NCBI GenBank assembly: GCA_964449895.1
Contig: CAYVBY010000001.1
Span: 1 to 64,000 of the forward strand
Origin: Intestinibacter sp964449895
GTDB taxonomy: Bacteria; Bacillota; Clostridia; Peptostreptococcales; Peptostreptococcaceae
Direction of reading: 5' to 3'
DNA: 64,000 nt
Shown here: positions 51,851-60,737 of the stretch, piece by piece
Numbering within the stretch: position 1 is the first letter of the stretch
How the letters are laid out: every line of letters starts with the position of its first letter
The notes under the pieces: model-generated
Told to the model about the DNA's origin: nothing
Seen by the model: only the letters and a program-made list of their open reading frames with translations
Databases searched by the model: none
Position numbers and translations under genes: made by a program

Positions 51851-52963
51851 TTGAGTAATATTGGTAAAACTATATTAATATTAACTGCCCAATTTGGAGC
51901 GGGTCATGTAAGTGCTGCCAATGCCATAAAAGAATATATTTTAGAGAAAAACCCAAACTACAATATAGTAATTCAAAATTTCATAAATGCAAGTATACCT
52001 CGTATAAATAATCCTATGGTCAAGTTATATGAGAGAAATACTAAGTATGTTCCTGAGCTTTACAATTATTATTATTATGCTAAGAAGAATTTTGACTCTA
52101 AATTCGATATAACATACAAAATATATACGCCTAAGCTTACTGAATATATATTGAAAATTAAACCAGATTTAATAATCTCTACATTTCCATCAGCTGCTGG
52201 ATGTGTATATGATTTTAATTCAAAACAGGAAAATAATAAAATCCCATGTATAACTGTTATTACAGATGTTGTAGATAGCTTAGAGTGGATTTTTCCTAAT
52301 ACAGATATGTATTTTGTTCCTACATACGAAATAAAACATAGATATGTTCAAAAAGGACTAGATCCTGATCTTTTCAGAGTTACAGGCGTCCCTACTGACA
52401 AAAGATTTAATATAAAAAATAAAGTCTACTTCCAAAATGGAAAATACAATATTCTACTTATGGGAGGCGGAAGAGGCTTATTCGACTTTGATGAAGATTT
52501 TATAAGATGGTTAGATGAATTTTCTACAGAATACAAAGACAAAATTGCAGTTACCATTATAACTGGAAAAAACGAAAAGCTTTTTAACAATTTAACAGTA
52601 AAAAATCCTCTAAAAAGCATCGAAGTTCTTGGATTTGTAACTAATATGTCAGAAATTTTATCTAAATACGATTTACTTGTTACAAAACCTGGTGGAGCCA
52701 CTTTATTTGAAGCTATAAATGCACAAATTCCTATTATAATAAAAACACCTAAAGTAGGACAAGAAATAGAAAATTCAAAATTTATAATAGATAAAGGAAT
52801 CGGTATAGTATACAACAACAAAGCTGAGCTTCAAGAAATTTTTGACTTAATGGTAAATGGTGATTTAGACCACAGAATAGACTTTATGCTTGAAAATCTA
52901 GTCCATGTAAAGAAAAACATCAATCCTGAAAACATAGGTGATTATGTAATGGAGCTTTTATAG
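51851..52963 (+). CDS. Diacylglycerol glucosyltransferase-like glycosyltransferase (UgtP/MGDG synthase type)
   Basis: A 370-residue GT28/GT-B enzyme. The N-terminal MGDG-synthase-type domain begins LTAQFGAGHVSAANAIKEYI and contains DLIISTFPSAAGCVYDF. The C-terminal sugar-nucleotide domain has LLMGGGRG, EVLGFVTNMSEILSKYDLLVTKPGGATLFEAINAQIPIII. Such enzymes build glycolipids or lipoteichoic acid anchors at the membrane. TTG 51851 is set by GGAGGTGAT. Single-gene unit. Confidence 0.9.
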   Translation: MSNIGKTILILTAQFGAGHVSAANAIKEYILEKNPNYNIVIQNFINASIPRINNPMVKLYERNTKYVPELYNYYYYAKKNFDSKFDITYKIYTPKLTEYILKIKPDLIISTFPSAAGCVYDFNSKQENNKIPCITVITDVVDSLEWIFPNTDMYFVPTYEIKHRYVQKGLDPDLFRVTGVPTDKRFNIKNKVYFQNGKYNILLMGGGRGLFDFDEDFIRWLDEFSTEYKDKIAVTIITGKNEKLFNNLTVKNPLKSIEVLGFVTNMSEILSKYDLLVTKPGGATLFEAINAQIPIIIKTPKVGQEIENSKFIIDKGIGIVYNNKAELQEIFDLMVNGDLDHRIDFMLENLVHVKKNINPENIGDYVMELL

Positions 52964-52970
52964 TAACACA

Positions 52971-53002
52971 AATAAAACCCAGTATGATTACTGGGTTTAT
53001 TT
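52971..53002. terminator. Terminator
   Basis: AATAAAACCCAGTA-TGAT-TACTGGGTTTATTT lies just after the glycosyltransferase stop. The symmetric A/T flanks allow action in both directions. Confidence 0.88.
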
Positions 53003-53062
53003 AAGTTTTATATAAATTATTCTAAAATTTATATTTTATATATTTAGTAATTATATTTAAAT

Positions 53063-53728
53063 TTATCTATATTGTTCTAAGTTTATGATCTTTCCTAAAT
53101 CCACATTTTGTTTGATGAGTTTTTTAGTATCACCTTTTATGTAAGAAATTTTATCTTTTATATCGCTGATTTGGTATATTTGAATCAATGTAAATAAAAT
53201 TATAATTAAAACTTCATAGCTAAAAAAATTCTTAAGCTGAGGCATATTAATTATGTTTATATAGTATATAGCAACTAAATCACAACATAACAGTTCTAGT
53301 ATGATTAATGTGGAAAGTCTTTTTAGATTAGTATTTATTTTACTTCTTTTACTTATTTTATATGCACTTATTTTATTTTCTCCTAGCATAAGTAATATAT
53401 CACGAAGTACTACTCCACATATATTTATATCTACTGATTCTAATACCAAAATCATAATACCTATCAATAATACAAATCCCAAGTTAAATTGTACTAACAT
53501 ATTTCCATTCATATTGCTCGTACTTATAAAATATATATTAAAAAGAAGTAAAAAAGTCAAATAAGTATAATTAATTCTATTTTCCTTACTCTTTATATAT
53601 AGAGCATATAAAACTCCAATCATTAAAACAATCCAAGGAATAGATTTATGTTCAGTATAAAAAATAGTAATGGCCATTATTGGTAAAATACAATAAATTA
53701 TTGTTTCTTGTATTAATTTTCGTTTCAT
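53063..53728 (-). CDS. Membrane protein of unknown function
   Basis: 221 residues with about six transmembrane helices (four between 1 and 105, two between about 140 and 185) and a basic soluble C-terminus (ISDIKDKISYIKGDTKKLIKQNVDLGKIINLEQYR). No family recognised. ATG 53728 follows GGGAGC at good spacing; an in-frame ATG 33 bp upstream lacks a site. Divergent from the small membrane protein at 54083. Confidence 0.7.
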   Translation of the reverse strand: MKRKLIQETIIYCILPIMAITIFYTEHKSIPWIVLMIGVLYALYIKSKENRINYTYLTFLLLFNIYFISTSNMNGNMLVQFNLGFVLLIGIMILVLESVDINICGVVLRDILLMLGENKISAYKISKRSKINTNLKRLSTLIILELLCCDLVAIYYINIINMPQLKNFFSYEVLIIILFTLIQIYQISDIKDKISYIKGDTKKLIKQNVDLGKIINLEQYR

Positions 53729-53781
53729 AAAATCAGCTCCCTTTTTATAAATTTTATGCAAAACAAACCTTTAGCCACTAT

Positions 53782-53880
53782 AAAAAAGTCAAAAATCCTT
53801 AAATGTTGACTTTTTTGAATTACATATACGGAAATTATATTTGTTCGCCATTTTAAAACAAATACAATATGTTATAAATA
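53782..53880 (+). repeat. Divergent copy of the two-hairpin intergenic repeat
   Basis: Hairpin 1 is AAAAAAGTCAA / TTGACTTTTTT (53782-53792, 53806-53816): primary sequence changed but stem kept. Then ACATATACGGAAATTATA matches hairpin 2, closed by AACAAATA and ATATGT. The loss of primary identity with the fold retained is notable. Confidence 0.55.
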
Positions 53881-53918
53881 TATCATCATTTTATATGTTA
53901 TAAATATATCATCATTTT
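53867..53918. repeat. Exact 26-bp tandem duplication
   Basis: ATATGTTATAAATATATCATCATTTT occurs twice back to back (53867-53892, 53893-53918). It starts in the last arm of the repeat copy, suggesting slippage at the hairpin end. Confidence 0.9.
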
Positions 53919-54082
53919 AAATTTAATATTCTATATTTTAAATATTAATTCCTTTAAATAACAGTAAAATTTTTTTACATTGCCAATTTATAATTTTTTT
54001 GATTTTAAATAAAAATCTATACTTTTTTGACTTTTAAATAAATATATAATTATTAATCATTATTTAGGAGGAGAGATTTATT

Positions 54083-54466
54083 ATGATTAAAATTCTAGGT
54101 GATGTATGTGGAATTATATGCTCATTCATATTAGTTCTAAATTTTCTTTCCTATTTTTTGAAGGATTTATATATGAAAATCCATAATCTAAAAGTAAAGA
54201 AAAAAATAAATGCTATTCTTCCTCTTTTATCTAAACACAATTGCTATTTACCTTTTATTTTTTTTATATGTTTTTTTATTCATATATCTTGTCTTTATAT
54301 ATATGTTTCAAAATTAACTATAGATATATTCTTTTTAATATTGTTAATTTTAATAATTTCAAAAAATTTTACTAGGCTAGAAAAAAGTGCCTATGACTAT
54401 TTGAGAAAATTTTCTTCATATGCAATAATATTTTTTTTAGTTTTTCATATACTTAAATCTATATAA
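54083..54466 (+). CDS. Small membrane protein of unknown function
   Basis: 127 residues with three to four hydrophobic helices (about 6-25, 50-72, 76-92, 110-125) and a basic loop (KVKKKINAI) after the first. No recognised family. AGGAGGAGAG precedes ATG, and a 19-bp perfect terminator follows. It is a single-gene unit. Confidence 0.65.
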   Translation: MIKILGDVCGIICSFILVLNFLSYFLKDLYMKIHNLKVKKKINAILPLLSKHNCYLPFIFFICFFIHISCLYIYVSKLTIDIFFLILLILIISKNFTRLEKSAYDYLRKFSSYAIIFFLVFHILKSI

Positions 54467-54484
54467 TATTTTTATTATAGATAA

Positions 54485-54525
54485 AAAACCTCTACTATTT
54501 AGCAAAGCTAAATAGTAGAGGTTTT
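54485..54525. terminator. Bidirectional terminator
   Basis: A perfect 19-bp stem AAAACCTCTACTATTTAGC / GCTAAATAGTAGAGGTTTT with an AAA loop lies between convergent genes. Confidence 0.93.
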
Positions 54526-54528
54526 ATT

Positions 54529-56427
54529 TTAATAAATATTTTTCTTATAATCTCTATATAAGTTTCTTATTTCTATCATATAATGGCTAAGCTCTAGTTG
54601 TAATTCAGATACAGCTTCATAGTCTTTATTATCTATTGCATCATTTATTCTTGTAAATAATGATTTAGTAGTTAAAGTGTCTTTCATTATTTTGAATTTT
54701 ATATCTGAAATTTTATTCCAGTTTACTTCATCTAAAGCATCCATATTTTCTTTATTATGAAGTCTTACATATCCTCTAAGAGTATCCATATCTTCATGTA
54801 TTATTCTATGTCTTAATTCTTTTTTCCATTTATCAAGAGAACCGTATTTAAATGAATTTATTATACTATCAGTAAATACATTTCCATCTTTTAAACATTC
54901 TATTTTTTCTTCATATTTAGAAAGATTTAGCATATTTTCATATACTGTTTTTGGTGGTATACCAAATCTTTCATTTCTTTCTTCTTCAGTATAATGTTCA
55001 AATACATTATTTTCATCTCTATATTTTCTATCTTTTTCTAAGTATACTCCTTCTTCACCTATATCTTTAGATAATTCCTTTTCTAAAGCTTTAGTATCAA
55101 ATCCGCTCTTAGCTGCAAATTTTATACCATGTAACATTGCTTGATAACAAGCAGATATTACTAAGTAAGTATTTGAAAGTGGACTTGGAGATCTAAGCTC
55201 AAATCTAAGTGATTTAGGATTTTTGGCATCTCTTATAAGACCTACTAATACTGATCTATTTCTTGATGGAGTTTCACAACTATGTCCAAGAGAAGTAACT
55301 ATACAAACTGGAGCTTCAAATCCTGGTACTAATCTTTCAAAACTGTCTATATTATTTGCAACTATTGGATTTATTACTTCATAATTATATAAAAGTCCCA
55401 TTAAAGCACCATAACCAGCTACACTTAAATAATCATTTGCCATATCTTTTGGAGCAAATAAGTTCTTTGATTTTCCATCTTTAAGTATTAAACTTACTCC
55501 AACATGAGTATGTCCTCCACTACCTGCAACACCTTGAATTGGTTTTGCTTTAAATGTAACTTCAAGTCCATTCATAGTAAATATATCTTCAACAACTTGT
55601 CTTACTATAAGTTCATTATCTGCTGCTTGTAAAGGATTATCAAATCTCCAAGATATTTCAAGTTGTTCCATTGCATGTTTAGTCTTACCACTTCTATTTA
55701 TAGAACTTGCAATCCCACCAACTTCTTTATGTGCCATTTCTGGATGCATATCCATTTTTTCAAGTTTATCTAGCGTTTGTTCTAGACAAGTTCTTATTAT
55801 ACCATGAGTTCTCTTCCAATATTGTTCTTTTAAACTTTGAGATATAGCAAGTTCTTCTAAGTCAGCTTTATCTTCTGGTGTATTTACCCAAAACTCTAAT
55901 TCAGTAGCTGCTGTTAAAACTATTTTTTCTATATCATCTACACTATCTATACCTATATCTTTTAATATATGAGGATATTCTCTAAATATTTCTATAAGCG
56001 ATTTTTCAAAATGAGATTGAGCTTTTCTAAGTATTCCTCTAGACCCAACTTTTTTATTATCATGTATTAAAAGTGCTGGTATTATTAATGTTCCAACAGG
56101 TCTTCCTGTTTCTTCATCTATATTATCTGAATTATAATCAACATACCATTTACAATTTTGATCTGGCATCAAATCTACTTTTGCATTATTTAAAGTTGCT
56201 ATATTATGTAACTCAACACTAGAACCATCAGTTTGAATTGCTGATTTTAAAAAGTGATCAACATCTTCTAATAATAAGCTTATTGGCACTTTTTCATCTG
56301 TCGCATTTCCCCCTAAATCTACTCCCATAAGTGATAAAAATTTTATATTAGGATTTTCTAATAAAATTTCTTTTAATTTTTCATTGCTTACATTTCTTTT
56401 ATCTATTACAAGAACTTGTTTATTCAT
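54529..56427 (-). CDS. glnA: Glutamine synthetase (large clostridial type)
   Basis: 632-residue ATP-dependent enzyme making glutamine from glutamate and ammonia. The catalytic domain carries TAATELEFWVNTPEDK, AHKEVGGIASS, GVAGSGGHTHVGVSL, NRSVLVGLIRDAKNPKSLRFELRSPSPLSNTYLVISACYQAML, corresponding to the metal and ATP sites. About 150 extra C-terminal residues beyond a typical GlnA form a helical extension, as in related clostridial enzymes. No glnR gene is adjacent. GGGAGG precedes ATG. Confidence 0.93.
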   Translation of the reverse strand: MNKQVLVIDKRNVSNEKLKEILLENPNIKFLSLMGVDLGGNATDEKVPISLLLEDVDHFLKSAIQTDGSSVELHNIATLNNAKVDLMPDQNCKWYVDYNSDNIDEETGRPVGTLIIPALLIHDNKKVGSRGILRKAQSHFEKSLIEIFREYPHILKDIGIDSVDDIEKIVLTAATELEFWVNTPEDKADLEELAISQSLKEQYWKRTHGIIRTCLEQTLDKLEKMDMHPEMAHKEVGGIASSINRSGKTKHAMEQLEISWRFDNPLQAADNELIVRQVVEDIFTMNGLEVTFKAKPIQGVAGSGGHTHVGVSLILKDGKSKNLFAPKDMANDYLSVAGYGALMGLLYNYEVINPIVANNIDSFERLVPGFEAPVCIVTSLGHSCETPSRNRSVLVGLIRDAKNPKSLRFELRSPSPLSNTYLVISACYQAMLHGIKFAAKSGFDTKALEKELSKDIGEEGVYLEKDRKYRDENNVFEHYTEEERNERFGIPPKTVYENMLNLSKYEEKIECLKDGNVFTDSIINSFKYGSLDKWKKELRHRIIHEDMDTLRGYVRLHNKENMDALDEVNWNKISDIKFKIMKDTLTTKSLFTRINDAIDNKDYEAVSELQLELSHYMIEIRNLYRDYKKNIY

Positions 56428-56742
56428 ATAATCCTCCCTAATAACTCTTCGTATCGAATCCGTATCTTATATATTTTTTATGGATTTTTATTCGTGTTTT
56501 CTGTCTATTATTATATATAATTTGTAAAAAGCATGCAACACATTTTAAAATATTTTAAGTAATTAAAATTTACATATATTATGTTAAAAGCTTATTTTTT
56601 ATTAAATTAATGATATAATTAATTATATCACCAAAATTTAATATTATTAATTTTCAAAAGTATTTTTTATGATTTTTTAATAAAGATTTTCTTATTAATA
56701 AGTAAAATCATTTAGCTATATAGTAACTAGGAGAGAAATATT
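56428..56742. other. 315-bp divergent intergenic region, glnA / exonuclease
   Basis: AT-rich. Near glnA a hexamer CGTATC is repeated (about 56448-56464, CGTATC-GAATC-CGTATC), placed in the glnA leader. I see no recognisable riboswitch or antiterminator hairpin pair. Promoters for both genes are presumably here. Confidence 0.45.
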
Positions 56743-57501
56743 ATGGAATATATAATTTTTGATTTAGAATTTAACCAAGGCTTTGATAAGGTTAATAATA
56801 AAACAGTTTCAGATGACAAATGTCCATTTGAAATAGTACAAATTGGAGCTATTAAATTAGACTCTAATTTAAATATATTAGATACCTTTTCAACTTATAT
56901 AAAATCTGAAATTTACAAAAGTATACATCCTTTTGTAAAAAAAATGACAGGTATTACAAATAGTGATTTAAAAACTGCGCCTTCTTTTGAAGAAGCATAC
57001 AAAAATTTTTTAACATTTATAGATTCAAAAGATGCTATATTTGGAACTTGGGGAGCTGGAGATTTAAAAGAACTTTATAGAAACATATTATATTATAATT
57101 TATCTTATCATGAGCTTCCTAAATCTTACATAAATATACAACAACATGCATCTAAATTTTTTAATAATCCTGTCGGAAAATGTATTGGACTTCAAAATGC
57201 AATTTCAATATTAAATTTAGAACAAGATAAAAAATACCACAATGCTATAAATGATGCATATTACACTGCTCTTGTTTTTCAAAAGATAAATAATGAAAAC
57301 ATTAAACCAGAGTTTTATACTTATAGTTTATCTAAAAAAGAAAAACAAAATTTAAAAATAGATTATGATAAATTATTCGATGAATTTAAAACAATATTAA
57401 AAAGAAACTTAACTAAAGAAGACAAAAAAATCATACTTACTGCCTACAATATGGGCAAAAGAAATAAATTTATAATTAATAATAAAAATGAATCAAAGTA
57501 A
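56743..57501 (+). CDS. DEDD-type 3'-5' exonuclease
   Basis: 252 residues of the RNase T/DnaQ-like fold. ExoI is YIIFDLEFNQ (D7, E9), ExoII surrounds GTWGAGDLKEL, and ExoIII is YHNAINDAYYTALVF (His and Asp, DEDDh type). KapD-like exonucleases share this layout. The C-terminal about 60 residues are Lys-rich. Start follows GGAGAG. Convergent with the ExoIII gene across a terminator. Confidence 0.88.
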   Translation: MEYIIFDLEFNQGFDKVNNKTVSDDKCPFEIVQIGAIKLDSNLNILDTFSTYIKSEIYKSIHPFVKKMTGITNSDLKTAPSFEEAYKNFLTFIDSKDAIFGTWGAGDLKELYRNILYYNLSYHELPKSYINIQQHASKFFNNPVGKCIGLQNAISILNLEQDKKYHNAINDAYYTALVFQKINNENIKPEFYTYSLSKKEKQNLKIDYDKLFDEFKTILKRNLTKEDKKIILTAYNMGKRNKFIINNKNESK

Positions 57502-57550
57502 ATAAATTTTTTATTTTAAATATTTTAATAAAGATTTATTTTAAGCACAT

Positions 57551-57587
57551 AAAAAGGTCCTTTTAATAAAAATTAAAAAGACCTTTT
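57551..57587. terminator. Bidirectional terminator
   Basis: AAAAAGGTC-C-TTTTAAT pairs with ATTAAAA-A-GACCTTTTT with one internal mismatch, between convergent genes. Confidence 0.85.
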
Positions 57588-57593
57588 TTAAAA

Positions 57594-58355
57594 TTATTTT
57601 AAATCTTTAACTACAAGTTCTATTGGACAATGATCTGAACCTAAAACTTGTGTATGTATATCAGCACTTTCTAACTTATCTTTTAAATCATCTGATGTAC
57701 AAAAATAGTCTATTCTCCATCCTGCATTTTTTTCTCTAGCTTTAAATCTATAAGACCACCAAGAATATATCCCCTCTTTGTCTGGGTTAAAATATCTATA
57801 AGTATCTATAAATCCACTTTCAAGTAATTCGCTAAATTTGTTTCTTTCTTGATCTGTAAACCCAGCATTTTTTCTATTTGTTTTAGGATTTTTTAAATCT
57901 ATTTCCTTATGAGCTACATTTAAATCTCCACATAATATTACTGATTTTTTCTCTTTTAGCTTTAATAAATAATCTCTAAAATCATCTTCCCACTTCATTC
58001 TATAATCTAGTCTTTTTAATTCACTTTGAGAATTTGGAGTATATACGGTTACAAAATAAAAATCTTCATATTCTAAAGTTATAACTCGTCCCTCTTGATC
58101 ATGTTCTTCTATTTGTATGCCATAATTTACAGATAAAGGTTCTTTCTTTGTAAAAATTGCTGTTCCTGAATATCCTTTTTTCTTAGCATAATTCCAATAT
58201 TGATAGTATCCATCTAATTCAAGCTGTATTTGTCCTTCTTGTAATTTAGTTTCTTGTAAGCAAAATACATCTGCATTTATTTCTTTAAAAAAATCTAAAA
58301 AGCCTTTTGTAACACAAGCTCTTATTCCATTTACATTCCAAGATATAAACTTCAT
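57594..58355 (-). CDS. xth: Exodeoxyribonuclease III
   Basis: 253-residue AP endonuclease/3'-5' exonuclease of base-excision repair. Motifs MKFISWNVNGIRA, FCLQETKLQEGQ, TVYTPNSQ, LCGDLNVAHKEIDL, YSWWSYRFKAREKNAGWRIDYF and the terminal GSDHCPI contain the metal and catalytic residues. Length is standard. GGAGAC precedes ATG. Confidence 0.96.
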   Translation of the reverse strand: MKFISWNVNGIRACVTKGFLDFFKEINADVFCLQETKLQEGQIQLELDGYYQYWNYAKKKGYSGTAIFTKKEPLSVNYGIQIEEHDQEGRVITLEYEDFYFVTVYTPNSQSELKRLDYRMKWEDDFRDYLLKLKEKKSVILCGDLNVAHKEIDLKNPKTNRKNAGFTDQERNKFSELLESGFIDTYRYFNPDKEGIYSWWSYRFKAREKNAGWRIDYFCTSDDLKDKLESADIHTQVLGSDHCPIELVVKDLK

Positions 58356-58685
58356 CTTTTGTCTCCTTTTTTATATATAAATTATTTTCTTTTATTATTA
58401 TATCTTTATTAGATTTATTTAACTATTATTTTTTCATTTTTTTTATATATTAAATAAATTTGTTTATAATTTTTTTAATTTTATTTTAAATAATTCTTTA
58501 TTTTATTATGAACTTTCTGCAAAAAATCATCTTTTTCTTTTTTTTCAAAATTATTTAAATATTTTTAAATTTTTTTCAATAAAACAATGATTTTTTCTGA
58601 AAATTGTGTTAATCTATTAATAGATTGAATATCTATAAATCTAAATTATATATATCATTTTTTTAATATAAGGGGGAATTCTCAA
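58356..58685. promoter_or_regulatory. 330-bp region with a 16-bp palindrome upstream of the aminotransferase
   Basis: AATCTATTAATAGATT (58611-58626) is a perfect palindrome. TTGTGT just upstream and GAATAT just after would put it in a promoter spacer, so it may be an operator of the strongly expressed-looking aminotransferase gene. The remainder is T/A-rich with no gene. Confidence 0.45.
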
Positions 58686-59891
58686 ATGAAATTTTCTAAA
58701 AGAGTAAAATCTATGCAATCATCACCAATAAGAAAACTTGCACCACTTGCTACTAAAGCTAAAGCTGATGGTGTAAAAGTTTATCACTTAAATATAGGTC
58801 AACCTGATATAAAAACTCCAGATTGTTTCTTTAAAGCAGTTAAAAGTTTTGAAGAACCAGTTTTAGAATATGCAGGATCTCAAGGTCTTCCTGAATTAAT
58901 AGGAGCTTTACAAAAATACTACAAAACTTATGATATGGACTTTGCTGCAGAAGACTTAATAGTAACTAACGGTGGTAGTGAAGCATTATTATTCTCATTT
59001 ATGGCTATGTGTGACCCAGGAGATAACGTTTTAATACCAGAACCATTCTATACTAACTACAATGGTTTCGGACAATCTATAGGAATGAAAGTTAAACCTA
59101 TAACTACTAAAGCTGAAAACGGTTTCCATCTTCCATCAAAAGAAGAAATAGTTGCTAAAATAGATGACAAAACTAAAGCTATATTAGTTTCTAACCCAGG
59201 TAACCCAACTGGTTGTGTATACACTAAAGAAGAAGTTTACATGCTAGCTGAAATAGTTAAGGAAAACGATTTATGGTTAATAGCTGACGAAGTTTATAGA
59301 GAATTCATATATGAAGGACTTGAATACACTAGCTTCGGTAATGTAAAAGAAATAGAAGATAGATGTATAATAATAGATTCTGTATCTAAGAGATATAGTG
59401 CTTGTGGTGCTAGAATAGGTTCTATAGCTTGTAAAAATAAAGAATTCATGGCTGAAGTTATGAAATTATGCCAAGGAAGATTATGTATAGCTACTATAGA
59501 ACAATTAGGTGCTGCTGCATTATTCAATGAAACTCCAGCTTCTTACTTAAAAGAAGTAAACGAAGAATATTGTAAGAGAAGAGATGTTTTATACGATGAA
59601 TTAATGAAAGTTGACGGCGTTATATGCAAAAAACCTATGGGTGCATTCTATATAGTTGCTAAATTACCAGTTGAAAATGCTGAAGATTTCGTTAAATGGA
59701 TGTTAACTGAATTCCGTATGGATGGAGCTACTGTAATGGCTACTCCAGCTGCTGGATTCTATGCAACTGAAGGTCTTGGACTTGACGAAATAAGACTTGC
59801 TTACATCTTAAAAGAAGAAGACTTAAAAGCTGCTGGTAAATTATTAGCTGCTGGATTAGAAGCTTACAAAACTGCTAAAGCTAATGCTTAA
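58686..59891 (+). CDS. Fold-type I PLP aminotransferase (AspC-like)
   Basis: 401 residues. The PLP lysine is K235 in IIDSVSKRYSACGARIG. YHLNIGQPDIKTP, ILVSNPGNPTGCVYT and WLIADEVYREFIYEG are the standard motifs. The donor is probably aspartate or an aromatic/other amino acid; not determinable. Codon use is uniform (AAA, GAA, GCT, TTA, AAC), unlike many neighbours, suggesting high expression. GGGGGAA precedes ATG. Convergent with a MarR gene across a 25-bp terminator. Confidence 0.93.
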   Translation: MKFSKRVKSMQSSPIRKLAPLATKAKADGVKVYHLNIGQPDIKTPDCFFKAVKSFEEPVLEYAGSQGLPELIGALQKYYKTYDMDFAAEDLIVTNGGSEALLFSFMAMCDPGDNVLIPEPFYTNYNGFGQSIGMKVKPITTKAENGFHLPSKEEIVAKIDDKTKAILVSNPGNPTGCVYTKEEVYMLAEIVKENDLWLIADEVYREFIYEGLEYTSFGNVKEIEDRCIIIDSVSKRYSACGARIGSIACKNKEFMAEVMKLCQGRLCIATIEQLGAAALFNETPASYLKEVNEEYCKRRDVLYDELMKVDGVICKKPMGAFYIVAKLPVENAEDFVKWMLTEFRMDGATVMATPAAGFYATEGLGLDEIRLAYILKEEDLKAAGKLLAAGLEAYKTAKANA

Positions 59892-59948
59892 TTAATATCG
59901 ATATACTAATAATTTATAAATAAGGCTAAATATATGAAATAAAAGTAT

Positions 59949-60001
59949 AAAAGGAAGTGTTGCAAAATAGAGTAAAATCTATTTTACATTCACTTCCTTT
60001 T
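59949..60001. terminator. Bidirectional terminator
   Basis: AAAAGGAAGTG...CACTTCCTTTT is continued by an inner TGCAAAATAGA / TCTATTTTACA with one mismatch, a stem of about 23 bp. Confidence 0.9.
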
Positions 60002-60009
60002 TCGATTAA

Positions 60010-60462
60010 TTAATTTAATTCACTTTTATTTAATATAGTTTCTAGAGTTTCAATAGCCTCTAAATATCTTTCTCTATCTTCGTTATCTAACCTAAAGAAT
60101 TTTTCTTCTAAATCATTGCTTAATTTTTCTGTAAAATCAGCAGCTATTTTTTCACCTGACTCAGTTATAACTATCATATATTTTCTTCTGTCTTTAAGAT
60201 TTTTCTCTCTGTAAACATATCCTTTATCAGTTAAATCATCTATCATGCTAGTTAAACTGCCTTTTTCTATATTTAATTTAGCACATAATTCAGTCATGCT
60301 TATTTCACCATAGTTTTTCATAAATACTAATGCTCTCAATTGAGTTTTATTTACATTGTATAATGAAGAATATTGTTTTAGGTAATCTAAATATAAACTA
60401 GAATAAATTTTTGGAAATGTGTTAGATAAAAAACTTATTGTATCTGTAACTATACATTTCAT
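60010..60462 (-). CDS. MarR family transcriptional regulator
   Basis: 150 residues. Helix-turn-helix about 54-80 (ISMTELCAKLNIEKGSLTSMIDDLTDKGYV), wing YREKNLKDRRKYMIVIT, dimerisation helices at both ends. GAGGTG precedes ATG. It faces the aminotransferase gene; the 16-bp palindrome upstream of that gene is a possible target, untested. Its own upstream region has no clear palindrome. Confidence 0.9.
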   Translation of the reverse strand: MKCIVTDTISFLSNTFPKIYSSLYLDYLKQYSSLYNVNKTQLRALVFMKNYGEISMTELCAKLNIEKGSLTSMIDDLTDKGYVYREKNLKDRRKYMIVITESGEKIAADFTEKLSNDLEEKFFRLDNEDRERYLEAIETLETILNKSELN

Positions 60463-60628
60463 TATTATTCACCTCAAATTGCTGTATTTTTTCCTTTGTA
60501 TATTTTACACTAAAGTAATTTATAGCACAATATTTTTTTACATAATTTTATTAATTGTTATTATTTGTATATACTTTAGATACATAAATTCTAATATATA
60601 AAAACATATCATACAAAAATATTTAAAA

Positions 60629-60720
60629 AGTATAAATTTATTTTAAACACATATACAATAATTATTTAGGATTAAAAAAATAAAGATTTTCCTATATAGT
60701 ATAAGAAAATCTTTATTTTA
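60629..60720. repeat. Degraded intergenic repeat combined with purB terminator
   Basis: TAAATTTATTTTAAACACATATACA (60631 onward) matches the middle of the two-hairpin repeat. AAGAAAATCTTTATTTTA (60703-60720) matches its head, but the order is rearranged. The head now pairs with TAAAGATTTTC (60681-60691). Confidence 0.45.
60674..60720 (-). terminator. Terminator of purB
   Basis: AAAATAAAGATTTTC...GAAAATCTTTATTTTTTT on the minus strand is a good stem with a T-run. One arm is the repeat head described at 60703-60720, so a mobile repeat may supply the terminator. Confidence 0.8.
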
Positions 60721-60737
60721 AATACTTTAATTTTATA

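Larger units (their letters stand above)
53729..54082. other. 354-bp divergent intergenic region with repeats
   Basis: Contains a divergent copy of the two-hairpin repeat (53782-53880), an exact 26-bp tandem duplication (53867-53918) and AT-rich sequence with presumed promoters. No open frame with a ribosome site was found. Confidence 0.5.
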
